Below the pieces are notes generated by a model. It did no database searches. It worked only from the letters and a program-made list of their open reading frames with translations, and had not been told where the DNA came from. Made by a program: the position numbers and the translations under genes. DNA of 64,000 nt, taken from contig JAIUOO010000002.1 in assembly GCA_020161695.1 (NCBI GenBank), positions 1 to 64,000 of the forward strand, read 5' to 3'. Of this stretch, positions 8,520-16,646 are shown piece by piece. Position 1 is the stretch's first letter; each line of letters opens with the position of its first letter. This DNA comes from Pseudomonadota bacterium. GTDB taxonomy: Bacteria > Pseudomonadota > Alphaproteobacteria > Rhizobiales > Phreatobacteraceae.

Positions 8520-9170
8520 TTGTCCAGCAGTGCAGCACAGCGACGCGAAGTCCAGAAAGCCGAACTGAGGGCCGAACTGGTTGCGGCGGCGCACGCGTTG
8601 GTGCGGGAGGAAGGCTATGACGGCCTGACCATCCGCAAGCTCGCCACCCGCGTCGGCTACGCGCCGATGTCTGTGTATTCCTACTTTGCCGACAAGCACG
8701 AAATCCTGATGGCGCTGGCCGAAAACGCCTTTGCCGAGCTGGCGCAGCGGATGCGCCAGAACCAGCCCGAAGACCCCATCGAGGCGCTGAAGGCAGCGCT
8801 CAGCGGATATGCGGAGTTCGCCCTCGGCAATCCGAACGAATACCGCACCGTGTTCATGACCGAGAAGCTGCGGCACCCGCCCGAAGAGACCTTCGACCAG
8901 ATGGAACGGGAGAACCCCGCCTTCCAGGTCATCATCGAGCATGTCGAGGCCTGCGTTGCAGCCGGCAAGCTGAAGGGCGACGCCCGCGCCATCACCACCG
9001 CACTTTGGACGATCGCCCATGGTGCTGTGTCGCTGCTGATCACTTTCCCCTTCTACCCCTTCGGTGATCCGAAGGCTTACGTGATGCGGATGGGCGACCT
9101 CGCTTTGGCCGGACTGGCCACAACCGAGACGCCGCCGCTCACGGACGAACCCAGCAAGTGCTCTGGGTAG
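8520..9170 (+). CDS. TetR/AcrR-family transcriptional regulator
   Basis: 216-aa repressor. The N-terminal TetR helix-turn-helix is clear: LVAAAHALVREEGYDGLTIR then the turn and recognition helices VGYAPMSVYSYFADKHEI. The remainder is an all-helical ligand-binding domain of the TetR_C_33-like type. The start is a TTG at 8520; no ATG or GTG in frame gives a complete N-terminus, and a G-rich stretch precedes it by about 7 nt. The only strong palindromes nearby (CGTACATGTACG, twice) lie downstream of this gene, before the small exported-protein gene, so that gene rather than tetR itself is the likely local target. Confidence 0.88.
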   Translation: MSSSAAQRREVQKAELRAELVAAAHALVREEGYDGLTIRKLATRVGYAPMSVYSYFADKHEILMALAENAFAELAQRMRQNQPEDPIEALKAALSGYAEFALGNPNEYRTVFMTEKLRHPPEETFDQMERENPAFQVIIEHVEACVAAGKLKGDARAITTALWTIAHGAVSLLITFPFYPFGDPKAYVMRMGDLALAGLATTETPPLTDEPSKCSG

Positions 9171-9199
9171 CAGTGCAGTCAGTGCAGTCAGAATAATTT

Positions 9200-9272
9200 C
9201 GTACATGTACGGCTAGACCCCTTGCAATGCGCAAGGTGCGGCCGTATCTGTAAGTTGTCCCGTACATGTACG
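9200..9272 (+). promoter_or_regulatory. Promoter flanked by twin CGTACATGTACG operators
   Basis: Two perfect 12-bp palindromes CGTACATGTACG occur at 9200-9211 and 9261-9272, centres 61 bp apart. Between them is a plausible promoter: TTGCAA (9222-9227), 17-bp spacer, TATCTG (9245-9250). The second palindrome covers the expected transcription start and the first sits just upstream of -35. This is a classic layout for repression from two sites. The adjacent TetR is the obvious candidate binder (inference). Confidence 0.55.
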
Positions 9273-9293
9273 GCAAAATTTACGGAGATGACA

Positions 9294-9551
9294 ATGCGAC
9301 GGACTATTCTGGCGCTCGCGGCGCTTGCCGCGACGAGCGGCTTTGCCATGGCCAAGGACACCCACATCGCCAAGCCGCACGCACATGCTGTTTGCAGTCA
9401 AACCATGACCAAGCAGAAGCTCGATTGCGGCACCACAGGTTCCATCAACCGCGATCGTCACAGTGGACCGGTCACGACCGGCGCCACCGGCCGCACCGAA
9501 CCGCGCCTCGGCATCGACATCAATCCCTGGATTGTGCCGAGCTTCAACTGA
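9294..9551 (+). CDS. Small exported protein of unknown function
   Basis: 85-aa protein. Residues 1-20 (MRRTILALAALAATSGFAMA) are a convincing signal peptide with an AMA cleavage site; the mature part of about 65 residues has two Cys (CSQTMTKQKLDC, possibly a disulfide), is His-, Thr- and Gly-rich, and has no family I recognise. The start at 9294 is chosen over ATG 9288 because GGAG (9284-9287) would abut the earlier ATG. It lies behind the twin palindromes and is closed by a strong terminator, so it is a single-gene unit probably under TetR control. Confidence 0.7.
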   Translation: MRRTILALAALAATSGFAMAKDTHIAKPHAHAVCSQTMTKQKLDCGTTGSINRDRHSGPVTTGATGRTEPRLGIDINPWIVPSFN

Positions 9552-9570
9552 TCCTCCCGAGACGTTGACG

Positions 9571-9600
9571 CAAAAGCCGCCCCACAAGGGCGGCTTTTGT
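9571..9600 (+). terminator. Rho-independent terminator after the small exported gene
   Basis: CAAAAGCCGCCC (9571-9582) pairs perfectly with GGGCGGCTTTTG (9588-9599) around a 5-nt loop, with the T-run inside the 3' arm. The A-tract on the 5' arm makes it potentially bidirectional. Confidence 0.9.
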
Positions 9601-9670
9601 GCTTTCGGACGTATGTGCGACCGGTCGACGTCACAAGCTGTCCCGGTTTGTTTTGAGCAAATGGCGCCGG

Positions 9671-9913
<243 letters not shown>

Positions 9914-9992
9914 TCAGCGTCGAGGGACAAACGCCTGCCTTGCCCCGAGGTTCCGGGACAAGGCACCTCTTCCGGTGGCCTGAAGGCCGGCG

Positions 9993-10541
9993 TCAGCTGT
10001 CGCGAGCAGCTTCCGACAGGAAGCCCCAGACATAGTCGGAGAACGAGCGCCAGCACTCGACGCGGAAGGTGTCTTCGCCGGTCCGCAGGATCACGATCTC
10101 GACCTTGCCGAGGATGGTGCGCGAGGCAGCGCTCACCGGGAAGGCAGTGAGCGACAGGTCCTGCGGGCAGCCTGAGCTGATCGTGGCAGCCGCGTGCGCG
10201 CCGGTTACCGCAATCGCCACGTTGCGGTGCGAGACATCCACCGCCGAATGCAGGCCCTTGACCGAAGCGCAGTCGGCGACGGGATCGCCGCCGGCCTCGT
10301 CGATGACCAGCCATTCGTCCGGGCCGAGCCAAAGCGCAGTGCGGCCGGCCTTGGCCGCGGACGACTTCGGCTTCTGTGGCAGGGTCAGGCCGAGCGCCTT
10401 GGACAGAGCGGCAACGGCGTCCGGCCGGGCGCGCAACGATAGGCGGCTTGCCGGCTCCAGCACCTTGAGGGCGACGCCCTGTCCGCCGACACTCTTGCCT
10501 GAATGAGCCGGGTTCCTGACCGCTGTTGCAATCTTAGCCAT
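9993..10541 (-). CDS. soxG: Sarcosine oxidase, gamma subunit
   Basis: 182-aa gamma subunit of the heterotetrameric sarcosine oxidase (SoxBDAG), the cytoplasmic enzyme that oxidises sarcosine to glycine with transfer of the methyl group to tetrahydrofolate and release of H2O2. The fold is GcvT-like; the conserved stretch TALWLGPDEWLV and the later SAVDVSHRNVAI segment identify the family. Its start overlaps the end of soxA by 8 bp, the usual operon-final position. The C-terminus ends SFSDYVWGFLSEAARDS. Confidence 0.93.
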   Translation of the reverse strand: MAKIATAVRNPAHSGKSVGGQGVALKVLEPASRLSLRARPDAVAALSKALGLTLPQKPKSSAAKAGRTALWLGPDEWLVIDEAGGDPVADCASVKGLHSAVDVSHRNVAIAVTGAHAAATISSGCPQDLSLTAFPVSAASRTILGKVEIVILRTGEDTFRVECWRSFSDYVWGFLSEAARDS

Positions 10542-13530
10542 TGAGGCGCTCTCCCTTCTCGTCGAAGAACACGGTGCCGGTGACTTCCACCTCGATCACC
10601 TTGTCGGGCATGGGCACGTACAGCGTCTCGCCGATGCGGTCGCGGCCACCGGCGACCAGCGCCATGGCAATCGAGCGGCCGCAGTTTTCCGACCAGTAGC
10701 TGGAGGTGACGTGGCCGATCATCTTCATCGGTATCGCCTGCTTGGGGTTCTCGACGATCTGCGCGCCCTCTTCGAGCACGTCACGCGGATCGCGGGTCTT
10801 GAGACCCACGAGCTGACGGCGGCCCTTGGCGAGAAGATCGGGACGCGTCAGGCCGCGGATGCCGACGAAATCGGTCTTCTTCTTGCCGACAGCCCAGTCG
10901 AGTCCGGCGTCATTGGGCGTGACCGTGCCATCGGTGTCCTGACCGACGATGATGTAGCCCTTCTCGGCGCGCAGCACATGCATCGCCTCGGTGCCGTAGG
11001 CGCAAGCCTCGTGCTTCTGGCCTTCGGCCCAAAGCGCCTCCCAGACGGCGCGACCGTAATCGGCCGGCACGTTGACTTCGAAGCCGCGCTCGCCGGTGAA
11101 CGACATGCGGAACAGCCGGGTCGGCACGCCACAAATCTTGCCCTCGCGCACCGACATGTGCGGCATAGCCTCGTCGGACATGTCGATGCCCTCGACCAGC
11201 GGCTCGATGATCTTTCGCGAGTTCGGCCCCTGGACGGCGATGACCGCCCATTGTTCGGAAACAGAGGTCAGCCAGACATTGAGCTCGGGGAATTCGGTCT
11301 GGAGGTAGTCCTCCATGTGGTTCATGACACGGGCCGCACCACCCGTCGTGGTGGTGACATGGAAGCGATCCTGCGCCAGGCGTCCGACGACGCCGTCGTC
11401 ATAGATGAAGCCGTCCTCGCGCAGCATGATGCCATAGCGGCAGCGGCCGACTTCGAGCTTCTCCCACGGATTGGTGTAGAGCAACTCCATGAACTTGGCC
11501 GCATCCGGGCCGACCACCTCGATCTTGCCGAGCGTCGAGGCGTCGAACAGACCGGCGGTCTTGCGCACGGTGGCGCATTCGCGGTTGACGGCAGCGTGCA
11601 TGTCCTCGCCCGAGCGCGGGAAGTACCAGCTGCGCTTCCACTGGCCGACATCCTCGAACACGGCGCCATGCCCCTCCGCCCAGGCGTGGGTCGGGGTCTT
11701 GCGGGTCGGATCGAAGAGCGCGTGGCGCGAATGGTTGACGATGGCGCCGAAGGTCACCGGCGTATAAGGCGCGCGGAAGGTGGTGAGCCCGACCTCGGGA
11801 ATCTCCTTGTTCAGCGCCTCGGCGGCAATGGCGAGACCGTGCATGTTGGAGGTCTTGCCCTGGTCGGTGGCCATGCCGTTGGTGGTGAAGCGCTTGACGT
11901 GCTCGATCGAGCGCATGCCCTCGCGCACCGCCTGTCGGATGTCCTTGGCCGTGACATCGTTCTGGAAGTCGATGAACGCCTTGACCGTGGTTTCGGCACC
12001 GGCACCCGGGCCTGAACCCAGCATGCCGCCGCTCCAGCCTTCGGCACCCTCGACCTTGATCGAGGCACCCTTGCCTGGCTTGGCGCCGGCGTCGCGCGCG
12101 GCGTTGGCGCCGGCTTCCAGCGCCTGCGAGATCGTGCCTTCCAGGCTGTCGGAGCCGTTGCAGGCGCCCACCGAGACGCAGTCCTGGGCGTAGGTGCCCG
12201 GCAGGAAGCGGCGCGTGTCGGCGTCGAAGGCGACCTTGCCGCGCGACTGCGAAAACATGTGCACTGACGGCGTCCAGCCGGCCGACATCAAGAGCGCGTC
12301 GACGGCGATGGTGCGCTCGGCGCCGCCGGCCTTGGCCTGCACGGTCATCGACTTGATGCGCTGGCTGCCGTTGACGCTGGTGACGGCGCGGCCGTGATTG
12401 ACCTCGATGCCGAGCGCGCGCGCCTCGTCGACCAGCGGTCCGGACGGGTTGTCGCGCAGGTCGACGATTGCGGCGATGCCGATGCCGGCCTTCTTGAGGT
12501 CGATGGCCGCGGCATAGGCGCTGTCATTGGCGGTGTAGACGCCGACATTGCGGCCGACGGTGACGCCATAATGGTTCAGATAGGTGCGCGCGGCGGACGC
12601 CAGCATGACGCCGGGGCGGTCGTTGTTGGCGAACACCATGTGGCGCTCGATGGCGCCGGTGGCGATGACCACGCGCTTGGCGCGGACCTGCCACAGCCGC
12701 TCGCGCGGGGCCTCGCGATCGGGGCTGGCGAGATGGTCGGTGACACGCTCGGTCAGGCCGACGAAGTTCTGGGCGTAGTAGCCGAACGCCGTGGTGCGCG
12801 ACAGAAGCGTGACGTTGTCCATGGCGGCGAGCTTGGCAGCAACGCCTTGCGCCCATGCCCAGCCGTCCTGTCCATCGATGACAGCGCCCTTTTCGAAGCG
12901 CAGTGCGCCGCCGAACTCGGCCTGCTCGTCGCAGATGATGACACGCGCGCCGGTTTCGGCCGCAGCAAGGGCTGCGGCAAGGCCGGATGCGCCACCGCCG
13001 AGCACCAGCACTTCGCAATGGGCATAGCGCGACGAATAGTGGTCTGGATCGGGCTGGTCGGGCGCGACGCCCAGACCGGCGGCCGAGCGGATGTTGGGCT
13101 CGTAGAAATTCTTCCACGCAGCCTTCGGCCACATGAAAGTCTTGTAGTAGAAGCCGGCCGAGAAGAACGGCGAAGCGAGGTCGTTGACCGCGCCGACGTC
13201 GAACGAGAGCGACGGCCAGCGGTTCTGCGAGGCGACGTCGAGCCCGTCATAAAGTTCCTGCACGGTGGCACGAACATTGGGCGTCTTGCGCGCGGCGTCG
13301 CGGCTGACGGTAACCAGCGCGTTCGGCTCCTCGGCGCCGGCCGACAGGATGCCGCGCGGACGGTGATACTTGAACGAGCGGCCGACGAGATGCACGCCAT
13401 TGGCGAGCAACGCCGACGCCACGGTGTCGCCCGCAAGCCCCGTCATCGACTTGCCGTCGAAGGTGAAGCGCGCGGTCTTCGCCGGCGTCAGGCGGCCCTG
13501 GCCGGAAATGCGGTAGGAACCGGCCATCAT
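10534..13530 (-). CDS. soxA: Sarcosine oxidase, alpha subunit
   Basis: 998-aa alpha subunit, normal length. The N-terminal part has a ferredoxin-like substrate-channel domain (FTFDGKSMTGLAGDTVASALLANG) and an NAD-binding Rossmann domain around VLVLGGGASGLAAALAAAE (about residues 175-193); the C-terminal 380 residues are a GcvT-type tetrahydrofolate-binding aminomethyltransferase domain that captures the methyl group of sarcosine as 5,10-methylene-THF. It overlaps soxD by ATGA (13527-13530) and soxG by 8 bp, so translation is coupled through the operon. Confidence 0.96.
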   Translation of the reverse strand: MMAGSYRISGQGRLTPAKTARFTFDGKSMTGLAGDTVASALLANGVHLVGRSFKYHRPRGILSAGAEEPNALVTVSRDAARKTPNVRATVQELYDGLDVASQNRWPSLSFDVGAVNDLASPFFSAGFYYKTFMWPKAAWKNFYEPNIRSAAGLGVAPDQPDPDHYSSRYAHCEVLVLGGGASGLAAALAAAETGARVIICDEQAEFGGALRFEKGAVIDGQDGWAWAQGVAAKLAAMDNVTLLSRTTAFGYYAQNFVGLTERVTDHLASPDREAPRERLWQVRAKRVVIATGAIERHMVFANNDRPGVMLASAARTYLNHYGVTVGRNVGVYTANDSAYAAAIDLKKAGIGIAAIVDLRDNPSGPLVDEARALGIEVNHGRAVTSVNGSQRIKSMTVQAKAGGAERTIAVDALLMSAGWTPSVHMFSQSRGKVAFDADTRRFLPGTYAQDCVSVGACNGSDSLEGTISQALEAGANAARDAGAKPGKGASIKVEGAEGWSGGMLGSGPGAGAETTVKAFIDFQNDVTAKDIRQAVREGMRSIEHVKRFTTNGMATDQGKTSNMHGLAIAAEALNKEIPEVGLTTFRAPYTPVTFGAIVNHSRHALFDPTRKTPTHAWAEGHGAVFEDVGQWKRSWYFPRSGEDMHAAVNRECATVRKTAGLFDASTLGKIEVVGPDAAKFMELLYTNPWEKLEVGRCRYGIMLREDGFIYDDGVVGRLAQDRFHVTTTTGGAARVMNHMEDYLQTEFPELNVWLTSVSEQWAVIAVQGPNSRKIIEPLVEGIDMSDEAMPHMSVREGKICGVPTRLFRMSFTGERGFEVNVPADYGRAVWEALWAEGQKHEACAYGTEAMHVLRAEKGYIIVGQDTDGTVTPNDAGLDWAVGKKKTDFVGIRGLTRPDLLAKGRRQLVGLKTRDPRDVLEEGAQIVENPKQAIPMKMIGHVTSSYWSENCGRSIAMALVAGGRDRIGETLYVPMPDKVIEVEVTGTVFFDEKGERLNG

Positions 13531-13907
13531 GCCTCTCCCTTGGTGGAGCGTTTTGCCTTGGGCTTTTCGTTGAGCTGGTCCGGCGGGCGATTGGCCCAGG
13601 CGGCGGGACCGCCTTCGGCGTGAAGCGTCGAGGCGTCAGGCTTCGGCTCGCCGGCCTTGTAGGTCAAAAGGAACTTGTCCGAGACCGTGTCGCGCGCCGC
13701 GTTGAAGAAACGGGCGCAGCCATGGACATGGCGCCAGCGTTCGAAAACGAGACCCTTGGGGTTCGAGCGGATGAAGAAGAACTTCTCGAAGTCCTCGTCG
13801 GAGATCGATGCGATGTCGGTCGGACGGGCGATATGCGCCTCGCCGGCGTTGCGGAATTCGAGCTCGGGGCGCTCTTCCTCGCAATAGGGGCAACGAATGA
13901 GAAGCAT
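13527..13907 (-). CDS. soxD: Sarcosine oxidase, delta subunit
   Basis: 126-aa zinc-binding delta subunit of heterotetrameric sarcosine oxidase. The four zinc ligands known for the family are at the expected places: Cys6 and Cys9 in RCPYCEEE, His59 and Cys63 in WRHVHGCARFF. The C-terminal tail is longer and more polar (KPKAKRSTKGEA) than in the shortest homologues. It is separated from the preceding 144-aa unknown gene by 12 bp and overlaps soxA by 4 bp. Confidence 0.95.
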   Translation of the reverse strand: MLLIRCPYCEEERPELEFRNAGEAHIARPTDIASISDEDFEKFFFIRSNPKGLVFERWRHVHGCARFFNAARDTVSDKFLLTYKAGEPKPDASTLHAEGGPAAWANRPPDQLNEKPKAKRSTKGEA

Positions 13908-13919
13908 CTGGATAAATCC

Positions 13920-14354
13920 CTAGAGTTCGCCGGGTCCGACAATGGTGCCTTGCGGCTGGTCGCAGAGCCTTTGGCCCAATGCCTCGAACGGTGCGACGCG
14001 TCTGATCAGCGTCTCGACAGTATCGGCAGGCAGAAACAGGTCGCGGCTCGAGATATTGAGGAAGGTAAGTTCGAACGGATTGGCCGAGACGACGACGTGG
14101 CGGCCGGGTGGCGCCTCATGCTCGTCGTCGGGGGCATCGGGCGTCTCAATGAAGGAAACCACCTTGCGCCCGCCGCTCCAGACGCAGGCAAGCAGGCCCG
14201 AGGCGACAGAGAACGGCCACTCCGTCTCGTTGTCGCTGCGGCTGATCGTCTGCAGCCGTACCTCGCTGACGTCGGGGACATGCAGCATGCCCTTCTCGTT
14301 GGCAAGGACCAGCGGCGCGGCCACTGCCGCTATGGTGGCGGCGAGCATCGTCAT
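13920..14354 (-). CDS. Unknown 144-aa protein inside the sarcosine oxidase operon
   Basis: The ATG at 14354 shares one base with the soxB stop codon (TGATG), and soxD begins 12 bp after its stop, so it is translated as part of the sox operon. The N-terminus [21 protein letters not shown] is weakly hydrophobic and could be an export signal or just a buried helix; the rest is a mixed alpha/beta soluble chain with no motif I recognise (no Cys pair, no nucleotide-binding loop). The standard sox set of enzyme subunits is B, D, A and G, so this is an additional component of unknown role, possibly a chaperone or assembly factor for the FMN/Zn subunits (speculative). A longer upstream in-frame start inside soxB (14522) is unlikely. 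Confidence 0.7.
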   Translation of the reverse strand: MTMLAATIAAVAAPLVLANEKGMLHVPDVSEVRLQTISRSDNETEWPFSVASGLLACVWSGGRKVVSFIETPDAPDDEHEAPPGRHVVVSANPFELTFLNISSRDLFLPADTVETLIRRVAPFEALGQRLCDQPQGTIVGPGEL

Positions 14355-15607
14355 CAGTGGGCGACGGCCGCCGCTGCCGCCTCGTCGATCAGGCGGCCGG
14401 TGCGGAAACGCTCCAGCGTGAACGGCGCGTTGATCGGGTGCGGTTCGTCGCGGGCGATGGTGTGGGCGAAGACGTGGCCAGAGCCGGGCGTCGCCTTGAA
14501 GCCGCCCGTACCCCAGCCGCAATTGACATAGAGCCCCTGCACCGGCGTCTTGGCCAGGATCGGCGAACGATCAGGCGTGACGTCGACGATGCCGCCCCAC
14601 GACCGCAGCATCTTCATCCGCGTGAACATCGGGAACATCTCGCAGATGGCGTCGAGCGTGTGGTTGATGATGTGCAGGCCGCCGGTCTGCGAATAGGACG
14701 TGTACTGGTCAGTGCCGGCACCGATGACCAGCTCGCCCTTGTCCGACTGCGAGATGTAGGCATGAACCGTGTTGGACATGACCACGCACGGGAACACCGG
14801 CTTGACCGGCTCCGACACCAGCGCCTGCAGCGGATAGCTTTCGAGCGGCATGCGCACGCCGGCCATGTCCATCAGCACAGAGGTGTGGCCGGCGGCAACC
14901 ACGCCGACCTTCTTGGCGCCGATGAACCCCTTCGACGTCTCGACGCCCGAGACACGGCCGTCGGCCGTGCGGCGGATGCCCTTGACCTCGCAGTTCTGGA
15001 TGATGTGGACGCCGCGATCGGAGGCGCCGCGGGCATAACCCCAGGCGACCGCGTCATGACGCGCGGTGCCGCCACGGCGCTGCAGCGTCGCGCCGACGAC
15101 CGGGTAACGGGCGCTGGCCGAGATGTTCAGCGGCGGGCAGTAGGCCTTGGCTTCCTCAGGCGTCAGCCATTCGTTGTCGATGCCGTTCAGCCGGTTGGCG
15201 TGCACATGGCGCTTCAGCACCTGCACGTCATGGACGTTGTGCGCCAGCATCATGACGCCGCGCGCCGAATACATGACGTTGTAGTTGAGGTCCTGGCTGA
15301 GCCCGTCCCACAGCTTCACCGCATGGTCGTAGATGCCGGCCGATTCGTCATAAAGGTAGTTGGAGCGGATGATGGTGGTGTTGCGGCCAGTGTTGCCGCC
15401 TCCGAGCCAGCCCTTTTCAAGCACCGCGACATTGGTGATGCCGTGTTCCTTGGCGAGATAATAGGCGGTGGCGAGGCCATGGCCGCCGGCGCCGACGATG
15501 ATGACGTCGTATTCGCTCTTCGGCTCGGGCGAGGACCACTGCTCCTCCCAGCCCTTGTGTCCGCGCATGGCCTCTCGGGCTATGGCAAAAACCGAATATT
15601 TCCGCAT
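14354..15607 (-). CDS. soxB: Sarcosine oxidase, beta subunit
   Basis: 417-aa FAD/FMN subunit that carries the sarcosine dehydrogenation site. The N-terminal dinucleotide motif [18 protein letters not shown] begins near residue 36. The conserved [12 protein letters not shown] segment contains His184, which corresponds to the histidine that covalently attaches FMN in characterised heterotetrameric sarcosine oxidases. The C-terminal half has the [16 protein letters not shown] motif that closes over the flavin. It is the first gene of the operon; the next gene starts in its stop codon. Divergent from an SDR gene across 233 bp. Confidence 0.96.
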   Translation of the reverse strand: MRKYSVFAIAREAMRGHKGWEEQWSSPEPKSEYDVIIVGAGGHGLATAYYLAKEHGITNVAVLEKGWLGGGNTGRNTTIIRSNYLYDESAGIYDHAVKLWDGLSQDLNYNVMYSARGVMMLAHNVHDVQVLKRHVHANRLNGIDNEWLTPEEAKAYCPPLNISASARYPVVGATLQRRGGTARHDAVAWGYARGASDRGVHIIQNCEVKGIRRTADGRVSGVETSKGFIGAKKVGVVAAGHTSVLMDMAGVRMPLESYPLQALVSEPVKPVFPCVVMSNTVHAYISQSDKGELVIGAGTDQYTSYSQTGGLHIINHTLDAICEMFPMFTRMKMLRSWGGIVDVTPDRSPILAKTPVQGLYVNCGWGTGGFKATPGSGHVFAHTIARDEPHPINAPFTLERFRTGRLIDEAAAAAVAH

Positions 15608-15687
15608 TTTTTCAGGGCCTCGCAGATGCCGGAAGCGTCAGAGCGCGAGGTGTAGCACTAGCGAAAAGGCGCTGTCACCCTTGCCCT

Positions 15688-15729
15688 GTTTGCGACGGTG
15701 TCTGCCGTTTTGCGCCGCCCGTTTGCGAC
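15688..15729. promoter_or_regulatory. Directly repeated GTTTGCGAC in the soxB/SDR divergent region
   Basis: GTTTGCGAC occurs at 15688-15696 and again at 15721-15729, 33 bp apart (about three helical turns, same face), with a related GTTTTGCGCC between them. Direct repeats at whole-turn spacing are typical of AraC- or LysR-type activator sites. No regulator is encoded beside it; sox operons are often controlled by glycine-betaine/sarcosine-sensing AraC proteins, so this is a candidate activator site (inference). Confidence 0.35.
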
Positions 15730-15840
15730 ACCCATTTTGTCACCGCTTCCCGCCGCACGTATCGGGTGGCTCGTGATGCTGTGAATTGCGACCTGTACGC
15801 CAGAGCCGGAAGCGTCCGGCCGACTGCCACAGGAGCAAAC

Positions 15841-16599
15841 ATGTTCGATCTAAATGGAAAAGTCGCAATCGTGACCGGAGCGAGTTCCGGCATCGGTCGC
15901 GAGACCGCGAAGCTGTTTGCGCAGCAAGGCGCGAGGCTGGTGCTCGCGGCGCGCGGCGCACCCGTATTGGAAGCACTCGCCAGGGAAATCCGCGCCGACG
16001 GCGGCAATGCGGTCGCACTTGCCGGCGACGTCAAGGACGAAGCCTTTGCCCGCTCGCTGGTCGAGAAGGCAGAGACGCTGTTCGGCGGCCTCGACATCGC
16101 CTTCAACAATGTCGGCCTGGTCGGCGAGATGGGCCCGATCACCGAACTGGAACTGGCAAGCTGGACCGAGGTGATGGAAACCAACCTGACCAGTGCCTAT
16201 CTCGGCGCCAAGCACCAGATCCCGGCTATGCTGGAGCGTGGCGCAGGATCGCTGATCTTCACCTCGACCTTCGTCGGCTACACCGCGGGCATGCCCGGCA
16301 TGGCGGCCTATGCTGCGAGCAAGGCTGGCCTGATCGGCCTGACCCAGGTGCTGGCGGCGGAATACGGTTCGCGAGGCATCCGCGTGAACGCTCTCTTGCC
16401 CGGCGGGACCGACACGCCGATGGCGACCTTCAAGACCGCCGATGAGCGCGCCTTCGTCGAGGGCCTGCATGCGCTGAAACGCATCGCCCGCCCGGAAGAG
16501 ATTGCCCGCTCGGCGCTCTACCTCGCCTCGGAAGCCTCGAGCTTCACCACCGGTGCCGCCCTGCTCGCCGATGGCGGGGTGTCGATCAACCGGCTCTAA
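15841..16599 (+). CDS. SDR-family NAD(P)-dependent oxidoreductase
   Basis: 252-aa classical short-chain dehydrogenase/reductase. The cofactor motif TGASSGIG is at residues 12-19, the NNVG structural motif at 89-92, and the catalytic Ser142, Tyr157 and Lys161 (YAASK) are all present; the C-terminus LLADGGVSINRL is typical of cytosolic SDRs. The ATG at 15841 follows AGGAG; an upstream in-frame ATG at 15766 adds 25 unlikely residues. It is divergent from soxB and ends at a strong terminator, so it is monocistronic. Substrate unknown; sequence resembles glucose-1-dehydrogenase-like or 3-oxoacyl-reductase-like SDRs. Confidence 0.9.
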   Translation: MFDLNGKVAIVTGASSGIGRETAKLFAQQGARLVLAARGAPVLEALAREIRADGGNAVALAGDVKDEAFARSLVEKAETLFGGLDIAFNNVGLVGEMGPITELELASWTEVMETNLTSAYLGAKHQIPAMLERGAGSLIFTSTFVGYTAGMPGMAAYAASKAGLIGLTQVLAAEYGSRGIRVNALLPGGTDTPMATFKTADERAFVEGLHALKRIARPEEIARSALYLASEASSFTTGAALLADGGVSINRL

Positions 16600-16609
16600 G
16601 ACTGGAAAG

Positions 16610-16635
16610 CCCCCCGAGACCCGCGTCTCGGGGGG
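16610..16635. terminator. Hairpin between convergent SDR and exporter genes
   Basis: An 11-bp perfect stem CCCCCCGAGAC (16610-16620) / GTCTCGGGGGG (16625-16635) with loop CCGC sits in the 47-bp gap between two convergent genes. It has no T-run on either side but its stability and position make a shared terminator likely. Confidence 0.65.
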
Positions 16636-16646
16636 TGCCGGAATGA

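Noticed and set aside
9171..9191. Tandem CAGTGCAGT repeat right after the tetR stop
   Set aside because: Two short copies only; likely chance duplication without a known role.
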